Assembly: GCA_902593845.1 (NCBI GenBank) | Contig: CACJJV010000007.1 | Location: 1 to 64,000, forward strand | Direction: 5' to 3' | From: an uncultured Pelagibacteraceae bacterium | Lineage (GTDB): Bacteria; Pseudomonadota; Alphaproteobacteria; Pelagibacterales; Pelagibacteraceae | Length of the DNA stretch: 64,000 nucleotides | In this document: positions 44,422 through 54,686 of the stretch, one piece after another | How the letters are laid out: the number at the start of each line of letters is the position of its first letter | Position numbering within the stretch: the first letter of the stretch is position 1 | The notes under the pieces: model-generated | Databases searched by the model: none | The model's input: only the letters and a program-made list of their open reading frames with translations | Told to the model about the DNA's origin: nothing | Made by a program: the position numbers and the translations under genes

Positions 44422-45893
44422 GTAAAAAAGATTCAGAATATTTGATCAATCGAAAAGATAATCAGTATGAGGTAGTGATTGGTTTAGAAGTTCATGCTCA
44501 AGTTTTATCTGAGTCTAAATTATTTTCTGCTTCATCAACCAAATTTGGAGCAGAACCTAATACACAGGTTAGTTTAGTTGATGCTGCATTTCCAGGAATG
44601 TTACCAGTAATAAATGAATTTTGTGTCAAACAAGCAATTAAAACCGGCATTGGCCTTAACGCAAAAATTAATAAACGTTCAGTATTTGATAGAAAAAATT
44701 ATTTTTATGCTGATTTACCTCAAGGATATCAAATATCACAATTTAAAGATCCTATAGTAGGTGAGGGTAAAGTTATTTTGGATATGCCTAATGGTCAAAA
44801 AGAAGTTGGTATAGAAAGATTACACCTAGAACAAGATGCTGGAAAAAGTATACATGATCTTGACCCACAAAATACCTTTGTTGATTTAAACAGATCAGGG
44901 GTAGCTTTAATGGAAATAGTGAGCAAGCCTGATCTAAGATCCCCAGATGAGGTTAATGTTTATATTAAAAAATTAAGATCTATAATGAGATACCTAGGAA
45001 CTTGTGACGGAAATATGCAAGAGGGCTCTTTAAGAGCTGATGTTAATGTTTCTGTAAGACCAAAAGGCTCAAAAGAATTTGGCACTCGATGTGAAATTAA
45101 AAATGTTAATTCAATTAAGTTTATGCAAATGGCGATAGAATATGAGGCTAATAGGCAAGTTGATTTAATAGAAGAGGGCAAGACTATTGATCAAGAAACA
45201 AGGCTTTTTGATACGAAGAAAAATGAGACAAGATCAATGAGATCAAAAGAAGACGCTCATGATTATAGATATTTTCCGGACCCTGATTTGTTACCTTTAG
45301 AGGTTTCAGAAAAATTTATTGAAGAACTTAAAAATGATATTCCAGAACTTCCAGATGATAAAAAGAAAAGATTTATTGAAGAGTTTAAATTGTCTTCTTA
45401 TGAAGCCAATATTTTGGTGTCTGATATTGATACTGCAAAATATTTTGAAGAGGTTGTAGTTAAAATGGGTAAAAACAAAGATATTAAGTTGGCAGTCAAT
45501 TGGATTACAGGAGAACTATTTGCTGTTTTAAATAGCAAAGGTTTAGAAATTTCTCAAAGTCCAGTGAGTGCTAAGAATTTCGCTATTTTGATAAATCTTA
45601 TTAAGAATGGAACTATCTCAGGAAAGATAGCAAAAACTGTTTTTGAATTGATGATAGATGGTGATAAAGATCCACAAAAGATTGTGGAGGAAAAAGGATT
45701 AAAACAACAAAGTGATCCAAAAGCTTTAGAGGCATTAATTGACAAAATAATTAATGACAATAGAGAAAAAGCCATTGAATATAAACAAGGTAAAGAAAAA
45801 TTATTTGGTTTTTTTGTTGGTCAAGCAATGAAGGCCTCAGGTGGAAAAGCTAACCCTCAATTAATAAATGAGATCCTAAAGAAAAAATTATAA
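44418..45893 (+). CDS. gatB: Asp-tRNA(Asn)/Glu-tRNA(Gln) amidotransferase subunit B
   Basis: [45 protein letters not shown]. Confidence 0.97.
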   Translation: MSKKDSEYLINRKDNQYEVVIGLEVHAQVLSESKLFSASSTKFGAEPNTQVSLVDAAFPGMLPVINEFCVKQAIKTGIGLNAKINKRSVFDRKNYFYADLPQGYQISQFKDPIVGEGKVILDMPNGQKEVGIERLHLEQDAGKSIHDLDPQNTFVDLNRSGVALMEIVSKPDLRSPDEVNVYIKKLRSIMRYLGTCDGNMQEGSLRADVNVSVRPKGSKEFGTRCEIKNVNSIKFMQMAIEYEANRQVDLIEEGKTIDQETRLFDTKKNETRSMRSKEDAHDYRYFPDPDLLPLEVSEKFIEELKNDIPELPDDKKKRFIEEFKLSSYEANILVSDIDTAKYFEEVVVKMGKNKDIKLAVNWITGELFAVLNSKGLEISQSPVSAKNFAILINLIKNGTISGKIAKTVFELMIDGDKDPQKIVEEKGLKQQSDPKALEALIDKIINDNREKAIEYKQGKEKLFGFFVGQAMKASGGKANPQLINEILKKKL

Positions 45894-45897
45894 GGTT

Positions 45898-46548
45898 ATG
45901 GGTTCAGACCTTAATATCACAAAACATTTACAAGATTATATTCTAAAGAATGGTTTGAAATTACATCCAATTCAAAAAGAAATAATAGATTACAACCTAT
46001 CACTTGGTGATTCAAAAAGAATGCAAATCTCTATTTCTCAATGTCAATTTCTACATCTGATTATTAAAGTTTCTAAAATTAAAAAAGTCCTGGAGATTGG
46101 AACTTTTACAGGTTTAAGTACATTATCCATGGCATTAGCTTTACCAGATGAAGGCAGTATAATTGCTTTAGATAAAAATGTGGAAACAACCAAAGTTGCA
46201 CAAAGCTTTTTTAAAAAGGCCAATCAAGATCATAAGATTAAAACAATGATTAAACCAGCATTAGAAACTTTAATGAGTATAAGAAATGAAAAATTTGACT
46301 TAGTTTTTATTGATGCAGATAAAATGAATTATAAAAAATATTATGAAATTTCTTTAGATTTATTGAATAAAGAGGGTTTAGTGATAATCGATAATGTATT
46401 ATGGCATGGAGAAGTTGTTAACAAAGATATAAATGACAAAATTACAAAAAGTATTAGAGATTTGAATGATTTTATCTCTAAGGATACAAGAATTGAAAAG
46501 GTCATGGTGCCTTTTGGTGATGGAATGACAGTTTGTAGGAAGATTTAA
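45898..46548 (+). CDS. class I SAM-dependent O-methyltransferase
   Basis: KVLEIGTFTGLSTLSMALALPDEGSIIALDK, FDLVFIDADKMNYKKYYE. Confidence 0.88.
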   Translation: MGSDLNITKHLQDYILKNGLKLHPIQKEIIDYNLSLGDSKRMQISISQCQFLHLIIKVSKIKKVLEIGTFTGLSTLSMALALPDEGSIIALDKNVETTKVAQSFFKKANQDHKIKTMIKPALETLMSIRNEKFDLVFIDADKMNYKKYYEISLDLLNKEGLVIIDNVLWHGEVVNKDINDKITKSIRDLNDFISKDTRIEKVMVPFGDGMTVCRKI

Positions 46549-47456
46549 TGTTCACTGTATTTGGTTTTTATAAATTTCAAAAAATAAATGATTTAAAAAA
46601 AAATCAAAAATTATTGAGTAATCTTTTAACTAATAAAAATATTAATGGATCAATTATCATATCCAAAGAGGGCTTAAATGGATCTATTTCTGGAATGAAT
46701 AAAGATATTAAAACCGCAATTATTAGATTAAAAAAAATTTTGAATATTAAAGAATTTGATAGTGTCAATAATTCAATAAGTAAATTTAAACCTTTTCATA
46801 AACCTAAAGTGAAGATTAAAAGAGAAGTTGTTCCAATGGATCTTAAAATGTCAAATAGGATCACAAAAAAGAATACTCATATTGATCCAGCAAAATGGAA
46901 TAAATTAATTAAAAAAAAAGAAACTCTTTTATTAGATGCAAGAAAACCTTTTGAACATAAAGTTGGTTCTTTTAAAAAATCAGTAAATCCAAATATAAGT
47001 AACTTTAGAGATTTCCCGAAATACTTAAAAAAGTTAAAAAAAAATCAGCCAATAGCAATGTTTTGCACTGGTGGAATTAGGTGTGAAAAAGCCTCTGTAT
47101 ATCTAGAAAAAAAGGGTTTTAACAATATTTATCAATTAAAAGGTGGAATTTTGAATTACTTAAAAAAAATTAAACCAAAAAAAAGTTTATGGAAAGGCGA
47201 GTGTTTTGTATTCGACAACAGAGTAAGTTTAAAACACGGATTAGTACAAGGAACTTATTCAATTTGTGGTGGATGTAGACAACCAATCTCGATTAAAGAT
47301 AAAAAATCTAAAAAATATGAGGAGGGTGTAACTTGTCCTAATTGTTTTGATAAACTTTCAAAAAACCAAAAATCTCGTTTTAGAATGAGACAAAGTCAGA
47401 TATATAAGGCAAAGCTATCAGGAAAAAAATATAATTTTCAAAAAGAATTTAACTAA
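46548..47456 (+). CDS. trhO: rhodanese-domain tRNA uridine hydroxylase TrhO (YceA) family
   Basis: AMFCTGGIRCEKASVYLEKKGFNNIYQLKGGIL; C-terminal CxxC pairs. Confidence 0.88.
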   Translation: MFTVFGFYKFQKINDLKKNQKLLSNLLTNKNINGSIIISKEGLNGSISGMNKDIKTAIIRLKKILNIKEFDSVNNSISKFKPFHKPKVKIKREVVPMDLKMSNRITKKNTHIDPAKWNKLIKKKETLLLDARKPFEHKVGSFKKSVNPNISNFRDFPKYLKKLKKNQPIAMFCTGGIRCEKASVYLEKKGFNNIYQLKGGILNYLKKIKPKKSLWKGECFVFDNRVSLKHGLVQGTYSICGGCRQPISIKDKKSKKYEEGVTCPNCFDKLSKNQKSRFRMRQSQIYKAKLSGKKYNFQKEFN

Positions 47457-47464
47457 GGATTTAT

Positions 47465-48835
47465 TTGTCACAATCTTTCAAATTAACTAAAGATCCAATA
47501 TGGTTTTTATTGAGAAAAGTTACTATTCCAGCAAGTGTTGGTTCATTATTTCAAACCTTTTATAATCTAGTAGACACATGGTTCGCAGGAAGAATATCTG
47601 CTGAAGCAATAGCGGCGATCGCAAAATCTTTTCCAATTTATTTTACTATTATTGCAATAGGTGTTGGACTAACTGCAGGAACTAATACTTTAATTGGAAA
47701 TAATATTGGGGCTAATAATAAAAAGAAGGCGTCATTATTTGTTGCTCAATCAATTATTTTTGCAATCTTTTTATCCATACTAGTTACTTTTTTTGGTTTG
47801 AATGTTTCAAATTTTTTACTTTCTCTTATGGGATCAGATCAAGAGGCAATTATATTAACTAGAAAATATCTAGATGTAATTTTTTATGGAACTATAATTG
47901 TTTTGATACAAATTTCCTTAAATGGAACACTAAATGCGCAAGGGGATACAAAAAGCTACAGAAACGTTTTAATTTTTAGTTTCTTTTTAAATATTATTCT
48001 AAATCCATTATTTATTTTTGGTTATGGTTTTATTCCAGCATTTGGTATCGCTGGACTTGCAATAGCTACTGTAGTGGCTCAGTTTATTGGTCTTTTGTAT
48101 TTAGCATATAAAGTTTATTGTTGTGAATTAAAACAATATCTTAAGCCTGAATGTTTTATTCCAAAATTTGATCTTCTAGGAGAACTTTTGTATCAAACAA
48201 TTCCTGTAATGTTTAGCATGTTGTTGATTGGTGTTGGTTTGTTTAACATCCTTTACTTCATTGGTCAATTTGGAGATTTAGCTACTGCTGGTTATGGTGC
48301 TGCTTTAAGAATTGAACAAGTTTTTCTACTTCCTGTAATTGGATTAAATACAGCGGTATTATCAATTGGGGGACAAAATTTTGGTGCAAAAAATTATGAT
48401 AGATTGAGAGAATTATACAGAAAAGCTTTAATTTTTGGATCATCTTTTATGATATGTGCAGGTATAATAATTTTTTTTGGTGCAGAGTTTTTAGTTTCAT
48501 TATTTACTGATAACCAAGAGGCAATAAAGCATGGTGCGATATATCTAAAAGTTGCTGCATTAATTGGCCCAATTTATCCTGTTTTTTTTATAACTACTGC
48601 AGTATTCCAAGCAGTGAAAAAACCATTGTACAGTCTTTATCTAAGTATTCTTAGATTAACCGCTCTTCCATTTTTAAGTTTATGGTATGTAATTAATATT
48701 AAAGGAGGGGATTATGAGGATATTTTTTATACGATTTTAGTAACAAATTGGTTTATGGGAATTGCAGTTCTAATATTTATTGGGTATTTTTTGAATAATG
48801 TTTTCAAACAAAATAAAAGTCTTTTTACTTACTAG
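47465..48835 (+). CDS. MATE-family efflux transporter (TTG start)
   Basis: 12-TM-like MATE pattern: FQTFYNLVDTWFAGRISAEAIAA, GINTLIGNNIGANNKKKA-like region. Confidence 0.9.
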   Translation: MSQSFKLTKDPIWFLLRKVTIPASVGSLFQTFYNLVDTWFAGRISAEAIAAIAKSFPIYFTIIAIGVGLTAGTNTLIGNNIGANNKKKASLFVAQSIIFAIFLSILVTFFGLNVSNFLLSLMGSDQEAIILTRKYLDVIFYGTIIVLIQISLNGTLNAQGDTKSYRNVLIFSFFLNIILNPLFIFGYGFIPAFGIAGLAIATVVAQFIGLLYLAYKVYCCELKQYLKPECFIPKFDLLGELLYQTIPVMFSMLLIGVGLFNILYFIGQFGDLATAGYGAALRIEQVFLLPVIGLNTAVLSIGGQNFGAKNYDRLRELYRKALIFGSSFMICAGIIIFFGAEFLVSLFTDNQEAIKHGAIYLKVAALIGPIYPVFFITTAVFQAVKKPLYSLYLSILRLTALPFLSLWYVINIKGGDYEDIFYTILVTNWFMGIAVLIFIGYFLNNVFKQNKSLFTY

Positions 48836-49277
48836 TATTTGTCTAATATTTTTCTTTGTCACATACCTTGATGTAAAATCTAGTGAAATAAAGGTTATAG
48901 ACGGAGATACTATTCATTTAAAAAACAAAAAAATTCGTTTTAGTGGCATTGATACTCCTGAAATTAAACAAATTTGTAATAAGAATAATGAGGTTATCAA
49001 ATGTGGAATTCAAGCCAAACAATTACTTATTAATAAGATAGGTAAAAACAAAGTAAGATGTGTCAAGGAGGGTGTAGATAGATATAAGAGAATTTTAGCT
49101 GAATGTTTTGTAAATAATCAAAGTCTATCTAAGTATCTTGTTCGAGAGGGTTATGCTTTTGCTTACAGGAAATATTCAACCAAATACATTCCAGATGAGG
49201 ATTATGCCAAAAAAAATAAAAAAGGTATGTGGGCAATGACTTTTGAATATCCTTGGGACTATAGAAGAAAAAATTAA
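48798..49277 (+). CDS. secreted thermonuclease (SNase)-like nuclease
   Basis: N-terminal hydrophobic signal, KVIDGDTIHLKNKKIRFSGIDTPEIKQ, DRYKRILAECFV. Confidence 0.9.
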   Translation: MFSNKIKVFLLTSICLIFFFVTYLDVKSSEIKVIDGDTIHLKNKKIRFSGIDTPEIKQICNKNNEVIKCGIQAKQLLINKIGKNKVRCVKEGVDRYKRILAECFVNNQSLSKYLVREGYAFAYRKYSTKYIPDEDYAKKNKKGMWAMTFEYPWDYRRKN

Positions 49278-50005
49278 TCTTTTTGTAATTTTTTTTCTAA
49301 TTTTCTTACAAGATAAGAAACAATTAATATCAAGACTAAATATTCTAGAATTAGAAATGTATATATTTCAAGTGGCCGATAAGTCGTCACAACCAATTCG
49401 TTTGCTTTTCTAGTCAGATCTCCAATACCAATTATCGATACAAGAGAGGACATTTTAAGCACATATACAAATTGATTACCAATAGCTGGTAAAATATTCT
49501 TTATTGCTTGAGGTAGAATTACTAATCTTAATTTTCTAAAAAAACTTAATCCTAAAGAGCTTCCAGCTTCCCATTGAGATTTTTTTATTGAATTAATTCC
49601 TGCTCTAAATATTTCTGCTTGGAAAGCACTTTCGCTAATTGACAGCGCTATGATACCAGAAACAAATGGGCTAAAACTTATACCCGTCATGATTGGAAGA
49701 CCATAATAAATCCATAAAATTAAAACTAGCAAAGGAATTGCTCTTACAATCTCAACATAGCCAATATTAAGGTAGGTTAAGAATTTACTTTTAGCCAGAG
49801 ATGGAATAGCGACTAAAAGGCCAAGAATAATAGAAATAATGATTGAGACTATACTAATATAGATTGTAGTTGTTAAACCACTTAATAAAAACTTTAGATT
49901 AGTTAACCCCTCTAAGTTGTTTGGTGATAAGATTAACCAGTTTAATTCACTTTTACCGCACGACGTTAATGGAAAAATTAGAATTAATAAAAATAGATTT
50001 TTCAC
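49274..50005 (-). CDS. amino-acid-type (His/Glu/Gln/Arg family) ABC transporter permease
   Basis: EIVRAIPLLVLILWIYYGLP, ALSISESAFQAEIFRAGINSIKKSQWEAGSSLGLS, ILPQAIKNILPAIGNQFVYVLKMSSLVSIIG. Confidence 0.92.
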   Translation of the reverse strand: MKNLFLLILIFPLTSCGKSELNWLILSPNNLEGLTNLKFLLSGLTTTIYISIVSIIISIILGLLVAIPSLAKSKFLTYLNIGYVEIVRAIPLLVLILWIYYGLPIMTGISFSPFVSGIIALSISESAFQAEIFRAGINSIKKSQWEAGSSLGLSFFRKLRLVILPQAIKNILPAIGNQFVYVLKMSSLVSIIGIGDLTRKANELVVTTYRPLEIYTFLILEYLVLILIVSYLVRKLEKKLQKD

Positions 50006-50045
50006 TCCTTAACTTATAAAGAATAAAAAATTAATTACTAATTTT

Positions 50046-50813
50046 TTATAAGCTCTTTAGATTATATTTAGCTAATAACTTGGTGAAGAAGCCTGAAGAT
50101 TTTTTGTCTTTAATCCATTTATTGACATAATCATTCCACTTAGTATCACCTTTTGGTACCATCATTGCTAAAAATGCTGGATTTTTTCCACCATCTGGGA
50201 CGATTGCCAACTGAGGATATTTAATGACCAGTTTATTTGCCTCTGTTGAACTTGTAATATTACCATCAGCTCTACCTGCCAAGACTTCTTGGAAATCTCT
50301 AGCTGGTGCCTCAATTGAGTTTAATTTTGATTTTGGGAAAAATTCTTTTGCCTTTTCCTCTTGAGAAGTACCAAGAGTAGTTGCGATTGTTACATTTGAA
50401 TCATTAAGCGAGTCCCAAGTTGGAAATTTTTTTAAGTTTTTTTTGAGAACAAGTGGCACTGTAGCATATTTGTAATAGGTATCGGTAAAACCAGCTACTT
50501 CAGCTCTCTTTGGCGTTTTTGTAACACTAGTTGAGATATCATATCTTGCAGATGTTATTCCTGAAACAATAGTTTTCCATTCTGCAGGTACAAACTCAAT
50601 TTTTACACCCATATCTTTAGCTAATTGATTCATTACATCGATATCGAAACCTTTATATTTGTTGGTTGCAGGATCTTTGACTGTCATAGGATCCCAATCT
50701 CCAGTAGTACCAACTTTAAGTACTCCAGAAGACAAAATTTTATCTAGATTAGACTCTGCGTTTAGCGAGAGGGGTAAAAGAGCAAATAATACTACTAAAA
50801 ATAATTTTCTCAT
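50046..50813 (-). CDS. family-3 extracellular solute-binding protein (cyclohexadienyl-dehydratase-like subgroup possible)
   Basis: Signal peptide; [23 protein letters not shown]...[23 protein letters not shown]. Confidence 0.88.
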   Translation of the reverse strand: MRKLFLVVLFALLPLSLNAESNLDKILSSGVLKVGTTGDWDPMTVKDPATNKYKGFDIDVMNQLAKDMGVKIEFVPAEWKTIVSGITSARYDISTSVTKTPKRAEVAGFTDTYYKYATVPLVLKKNLKKFPTWDSLNDSNVTIATTLGTSQEEKAKEFFPKSKLNSIEAPARDFQEVLAGRADGNITSSTEANKLVIKYPQLAIVPDGGKNPAFLAMMVPKGDTKWNDYVNKWIKDKKSSGFFTKLLAKYNLKSL

Positions 50814-50847
50814 ATTTTTTTTTAACTTATTTGAGATCTAAATGTGA

Positions 50848-51411
50848 CTATAATCTTGACGCACTATCATTCATCCATGCAAATAAATGCTCAGAAAATG
50901 AGCGTCTTACAAACAAATTCACTTCATTTTCATTTTGATTATGAATGATTACATCTATTTTTGCGAGAATTGTTTGGGTCACTGAGCCAATTTTACCCTT
51001 AAAATCATTAAAATTGAAAGGAGAGCCTGTTTGAAACAAATCATATATCTTATCCCCTTTGAGATTAATCCTCACGAATTGATCTGTGACATCCACCACA
51101 GCTCCTAAATTTAATTTAGATATGTTTTTATTCAAAAGTGTTTCAGTTTCATAGGAATTTGTATTTCCTTTAATAACGCCATTTGAAAAAATCATCCATT
51201 CATCAGGACTCAACCATAGAGCAGTCAATTTTTCACTTTGAGTGGAAGTATTTGCTTTTGTAGGCAAAACTATATTTAAAGATTTACCAATAGCTGATAA
51301 AAATTCTCTTTTTTTACCTCTTACTATCAATTTCATAACAGGTTTAACCTCGTTCATTTGTAAACCTTGATATGATTTTTCCTCTTTAATTGTATGATTA
51401 TAATTTAGCAT
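50848..51411 (-). CDS. soxG: sarcosine oxidase subunit gamma
   Basis: LWLSPDEWMIFSNG; VVDVTDQFVRINLKG; downstream of soxA. Confidence 0.88.
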   Translation of the reverse strand: MLNYNHTIKEEKSYQGLQMNEVKPVMKLIVRGKKREFLSAIGKSLNIVLPTKANTSTQSEKLTALWLSPDEWMIFSNGVIKGNTNSYETETLLNKNISKLNLGAVVDVTDQFVRINLKGDKIYDLFQTGSPFNFNDFKGKIGSVTQTILAKIDVIIHNQNENEVNLFVRRSFSEHLFAWMNDSASRL

Positions 51412-54409
51412 TTAATCTTTCACCTTCTTTATCTAAAAAAACTGGATCAGCTACAGTTACATTAATATTCTTATTTTCCATTGGTATGATCAATTTTTGC
51501 CCCAACATGTTTTTTCCACCTTTTACAACACCTAATGCGATCGACTTTTTTAAATTTGGGCTGTAATAACTTGAGGTTACATGGCCAAGCATTTCAATAG
51601 GTGATTTTTTTATATCAGCAACTATCTGTGCGCCTTCTTCCAAAACTTCCTCAGGATTTTCTGTCAATAAACCAACTAATTGTTTTCTATCTTCTCTAAT
51701 AGTATCGGATCTATATAATGATCTTTTTCCAATAAAATCATATTTCTTTTTGCTTACTATCCAATCCATTTGTAAATCAATTGGTGTTAGTGTTGCATCA
51801 GTGTCTTGACCAACTATTATAAAACCTTTTTCTGCTCTTAATAAGTGCATCGTTTCAGTTCCATAAGGTGTAATATTAAAATCTTTACCTGCTTCCATAC
51901 ATTTTTCCCAAACAGATTTACCAAAATTTGCTTGGATATTAATTTCATAACTATGTTCTCCAGTGAAACTGATCCTCATCACTCTACATTTAATATTATC
52001 TATTTTTGCATTTTTGAATGACATATGTGGAAACTTTTCATCAGAAAGATCTAAATCAGGAATAACTTTTGAAACGATTTTTTTACTGTTAGGCCCACAC
52101 ACACTTATTGTAGCATAATGATCAGTTACAGATGATAAATAGACATCTAATTCAGGCCATTCTGTCTGAAGATAGTCTTCAAGTTTTCCCAATACGTTAG
52201 CCGCACCTCCAGTAGTAGTGGTCATAATGTAATGATTTTCACCTAGTCTAGTTGTGACGCCATCATCATAAACCATTCCATCTTCATTTAACATTAAACC
52301 ATAACGACATTTACCCACTGCTAGTTTTGACCATGCATTAGTATAAACACGATTTAAAAATTCCGAGGCATCTGTACCCTGAATATCAATTTTTCCTAAT
52401 GTAGATGCATCCAGAATACCTGCTGAGTCTCTAGCAGCTTTACTTTCTCTTTGTACTGCTTGATGCATATTTTCATTATCCTTTGGATAGTACCAAGCTC
52501 TTTTCCATTGACCAACGTTTTCAAACTCAGCGTTGTTGGCAACATGCCAATCATGTATCGGAGTACGTCTAAATATATCAAAAAATTCTCCTACATTTCT
52601 TCCAACAATAGTTCCAAAAGTAAGAGGTGTATAAGGAGGTCTAAAAGTTGTAGTTCCGTGTTCACCCATTTTAGTTCCCGCTGTTTCTGAGATAATTCCA
52701 AGAGCATGCATATTACCAAGTTTACCCTGATCAGTTCCCATACCAGTAGTAGTGTATCTTTTTACATGTTCTATAGATCTAAACCCTTCTCTTAGAGCTA
52801 ATTTAATATCTTTTGCAGTTGCATCGTTTTGATAATCAACAAAAGACTTAGTTTTCCCTATGGATTTATCAGATGGTAATAACCAAATATTTCTCTTTGA
52901 TTGATTTAAACCTGAGATAGTTTCAACAGTTTTGTATTCAGAATTATCAATATCAAGAAACTTTTTAATAGAGGATAAGGTGTTGCTTATTATTTCCTCT
53001 AAACCAAAGTCTCCATTACAAGATCCAACACTTATTTGATCTGAAGGATAAACATTAGGTATAAATACTTGGTCTTCTTCTCTAAATTTTAATTTACCTC
53101 CCGATTGTGTAAACAAGTGTACTGCTGGTGTCCAACCACCAGATACACCTAAACAATCACAATTCAACTTTGTTTTGTCACCAATGACTGTTTGACCATC
53201 TTTTGAAAGTTTCATGATGGATATTTTATTAATTCTTCTATATCCGTAAGTATCAACGACAGTATAACCTTTATAAATTTCAATATTATTTTTCTCAACT
53301 TCGTATGAAATTTTAGAGTCAATCTGCTCTCTATTATCAATTATTGCATTAATCTTAATTCCTCTTTGAATTAAGCTCATGGCTGTTTCATATGCGGTAT
53401 CGTTATTGGTAAAAAGAATATTATTTTCACCACAAGCCACACCATATAAATCAATATATTTTTTAATTGCTGAAGATAACAGTATCCCTGGACGATCATT
53501 ATTATCAAATATTAAAGGTCTTTCTATAGAGCCAGTTGCTGTGATTACTTTTTTAGCTCGAATTTTTAATAATCTTTGTCTTACTTTATTTTCTCTTTGA
53601 TTAATCGGTAAATGATCAGTGAGATTTTCACGGGCTAATAAAAAGTTGTATCCATGAAATGCTGCAACGCTAGTTCTTATTTTTATTTCTAGATTTTCTA
53701 ATTTAGATATTTCGTTAATTTCTTTTTCTAACCATGAACTTGTTATTTGATTATTAATTTTTGAAAATTCTGAGTTATCATAAATAGAAGATCCTCCCAA
53801 ATAAGATTTTTCATCAACTAAAAGAGTCTTAAAACCATTTTTAGCTGCCATTTTAGCTGCCATTATTCCTGAAATACCTGCTCCGATAACTAAAACATCA
53901 CAATGAATATATTTATGTTCATATATGTCTGGATCAGCTACTTTAGGTGATTTACCTAAACCCGCAGATTTTCTAATAAAGTATTCATACTTTTCCCAGA
54001 AACTTGCAGGCCACATAAAAGTTTTATAATAAAAACCTGCAGGTAAGATAGGGGATAATAGATTATTAATCCCTCCAATATCAAAATTAACGCTAGGCCA
54101 ACAATTTTGACTAGATGCAACTAAACCTTCATAGATTTCGACCTCTGTAGCTCTTACATTTGGTTCAGTTCTTGAGGAATTATCATGCAATTGAATAATT
54201 GCATTGGGTTCTTCAGAACCTGATGTCATAATTCCTCGAGGTCTATGATATTTGAAACTTCGTCCAACAAGATGAATTCCATTAGCCAACAAAGCTGATG
54301 CTAGAGTATCACCTTTAAAACCAAAATATGTTTTGTTATTAAATTTAAAAGAAACTCGATAAGTCTCATCGATAAATTTGCTTGTTTTAAATCTTAAATT
54401 ATTAGTCAT
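51398..54409 (-). CDS. soxA: sarcosine oxidase subunit alpha
   Basis: 1003 aa; FKGDTLASALLANGIHLVGRSFKYHRPRGIMTSGSEEPNA; FAD-binding VIGAGISGIMAAKMAAKNG; C-terminal GcvT-like domain. Confidence 0.95.
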   Translation of the reverse strand: MTNNLRFKTSKFIDETYRVSFKFNNKTYFGFKGDTLASALLANGIHLVGRSFKYHRPRGIMTSGSEEPNAIIQLHDNSSRTEPNVRATEVEIYEGLVASSQNCWPSVNFDIGGINNLLSPILPAGFYYKTFMWPASFWEKYEYFIRKSAGLGKSPKVADPDIYEHKYIHCDVLVIGAGISGIMAAKMAAKNGFKTLLVDEKSYLGGSSIYDNSEFSKINNQITSSWLEKEINEISKLENLEIKIRTSVAAFHGYNFLLARENLTDHLPINQRENKVRQRLLKIRAKKVITATGSIERPLIFDNNDRPGILLSSAIKKYIDLYGVACGENNILFTNNDTAYETAMSLIQRGIKINAIIDNREQIDSKISYEVEKNNIEIYKGYTVVDTYGYRRINKISIMKLSKDGQTVIGDKTKLNCDCLGVSGGWTPAVHLFTQSGGKLKFREEDQVFIPNVYPSDQISVGSCNGDFGLEEIISNTLSSIKKFLDIDNSEYKTVETISGLNQSKRNIWLLPSDKSIGKTKSFVDYQNDATAKDIKLALREGFRSIEHVKRYTTTGMGTDQGKLGNMHALGIISETAGTKMGEHGTTTFRPPYTPLTFGTIVGRNVGEFFDIFRRTPIHDWHVANNAEFENVGQWKRAWYYPKDNENMHQAVQRESKAARDSAGILDASTLGKIDIQGTDASEFLNRVYTNAWSKLAVGKCRYGLMLNEDGMVYDDGVTTRLGENHYIMTTTTGGAANVLGKLEDYLQTEWPELDVYLSSVTDHYATISVCGPNSKKIVSKVIPDLDLSDEKFPHMSFKNAKIDNIKCRVMRISFTGEHSYEINIQANFGKSVWEKCMEAGKDFNITPYGTETMHLLRAEKGFIIVGQDTDATLTPIDLQMDWIVSKKKYDFIGKRSLYRSDTIREDRKQLVGLLTENPEEVLEEGAQIVADIKKSPIEMLGHVTSSYYSPNLKKSIALGVVKGGKNMLGQKLIIPMENKNINVTVADPVFLDKEGERLNAKL

Positions 54410-54410
54410 T

Positions 54411-54686
54411 TTACTTTATTGGTGGTTTTTCACCCATTTTGTATACAGCTTTTATTTGGTCGTTTGACGTATCCCTAACCATATTGAACCATTTTCTACA
54501 ACCATGAACATGATTCCATCTTTCAAACTGAATTCCTTTTATATTTTTTCTCATGAACAAATATTCTGCCCATTCATCATCACTTAGTTCTGTAGGTTGT
54601 TTTGGCCTTACAATATGTGCTTCACCACCAGCTTTGAATTCACTTTGTTCTCTCTCACCGCAAAAAGGACAATTAATTAAAAACAT
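54411..54686 (-). CDS. soxD: sarcosine oxidase subunit delta
   Basis: INCPFCGEREQSEFKAGGEAHIVRP..., CRKWFNMVRDT. Confidence 0.94.
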   Translation of the reverse strand: MFLINCPFCGEREQSEFKAGGEAHIVRPKQPTELSDDEWAEYLFMRKNIKGIQFERWNHVHGCRKWFNMVRDTSNDQIKAVYKMGEKPPIK

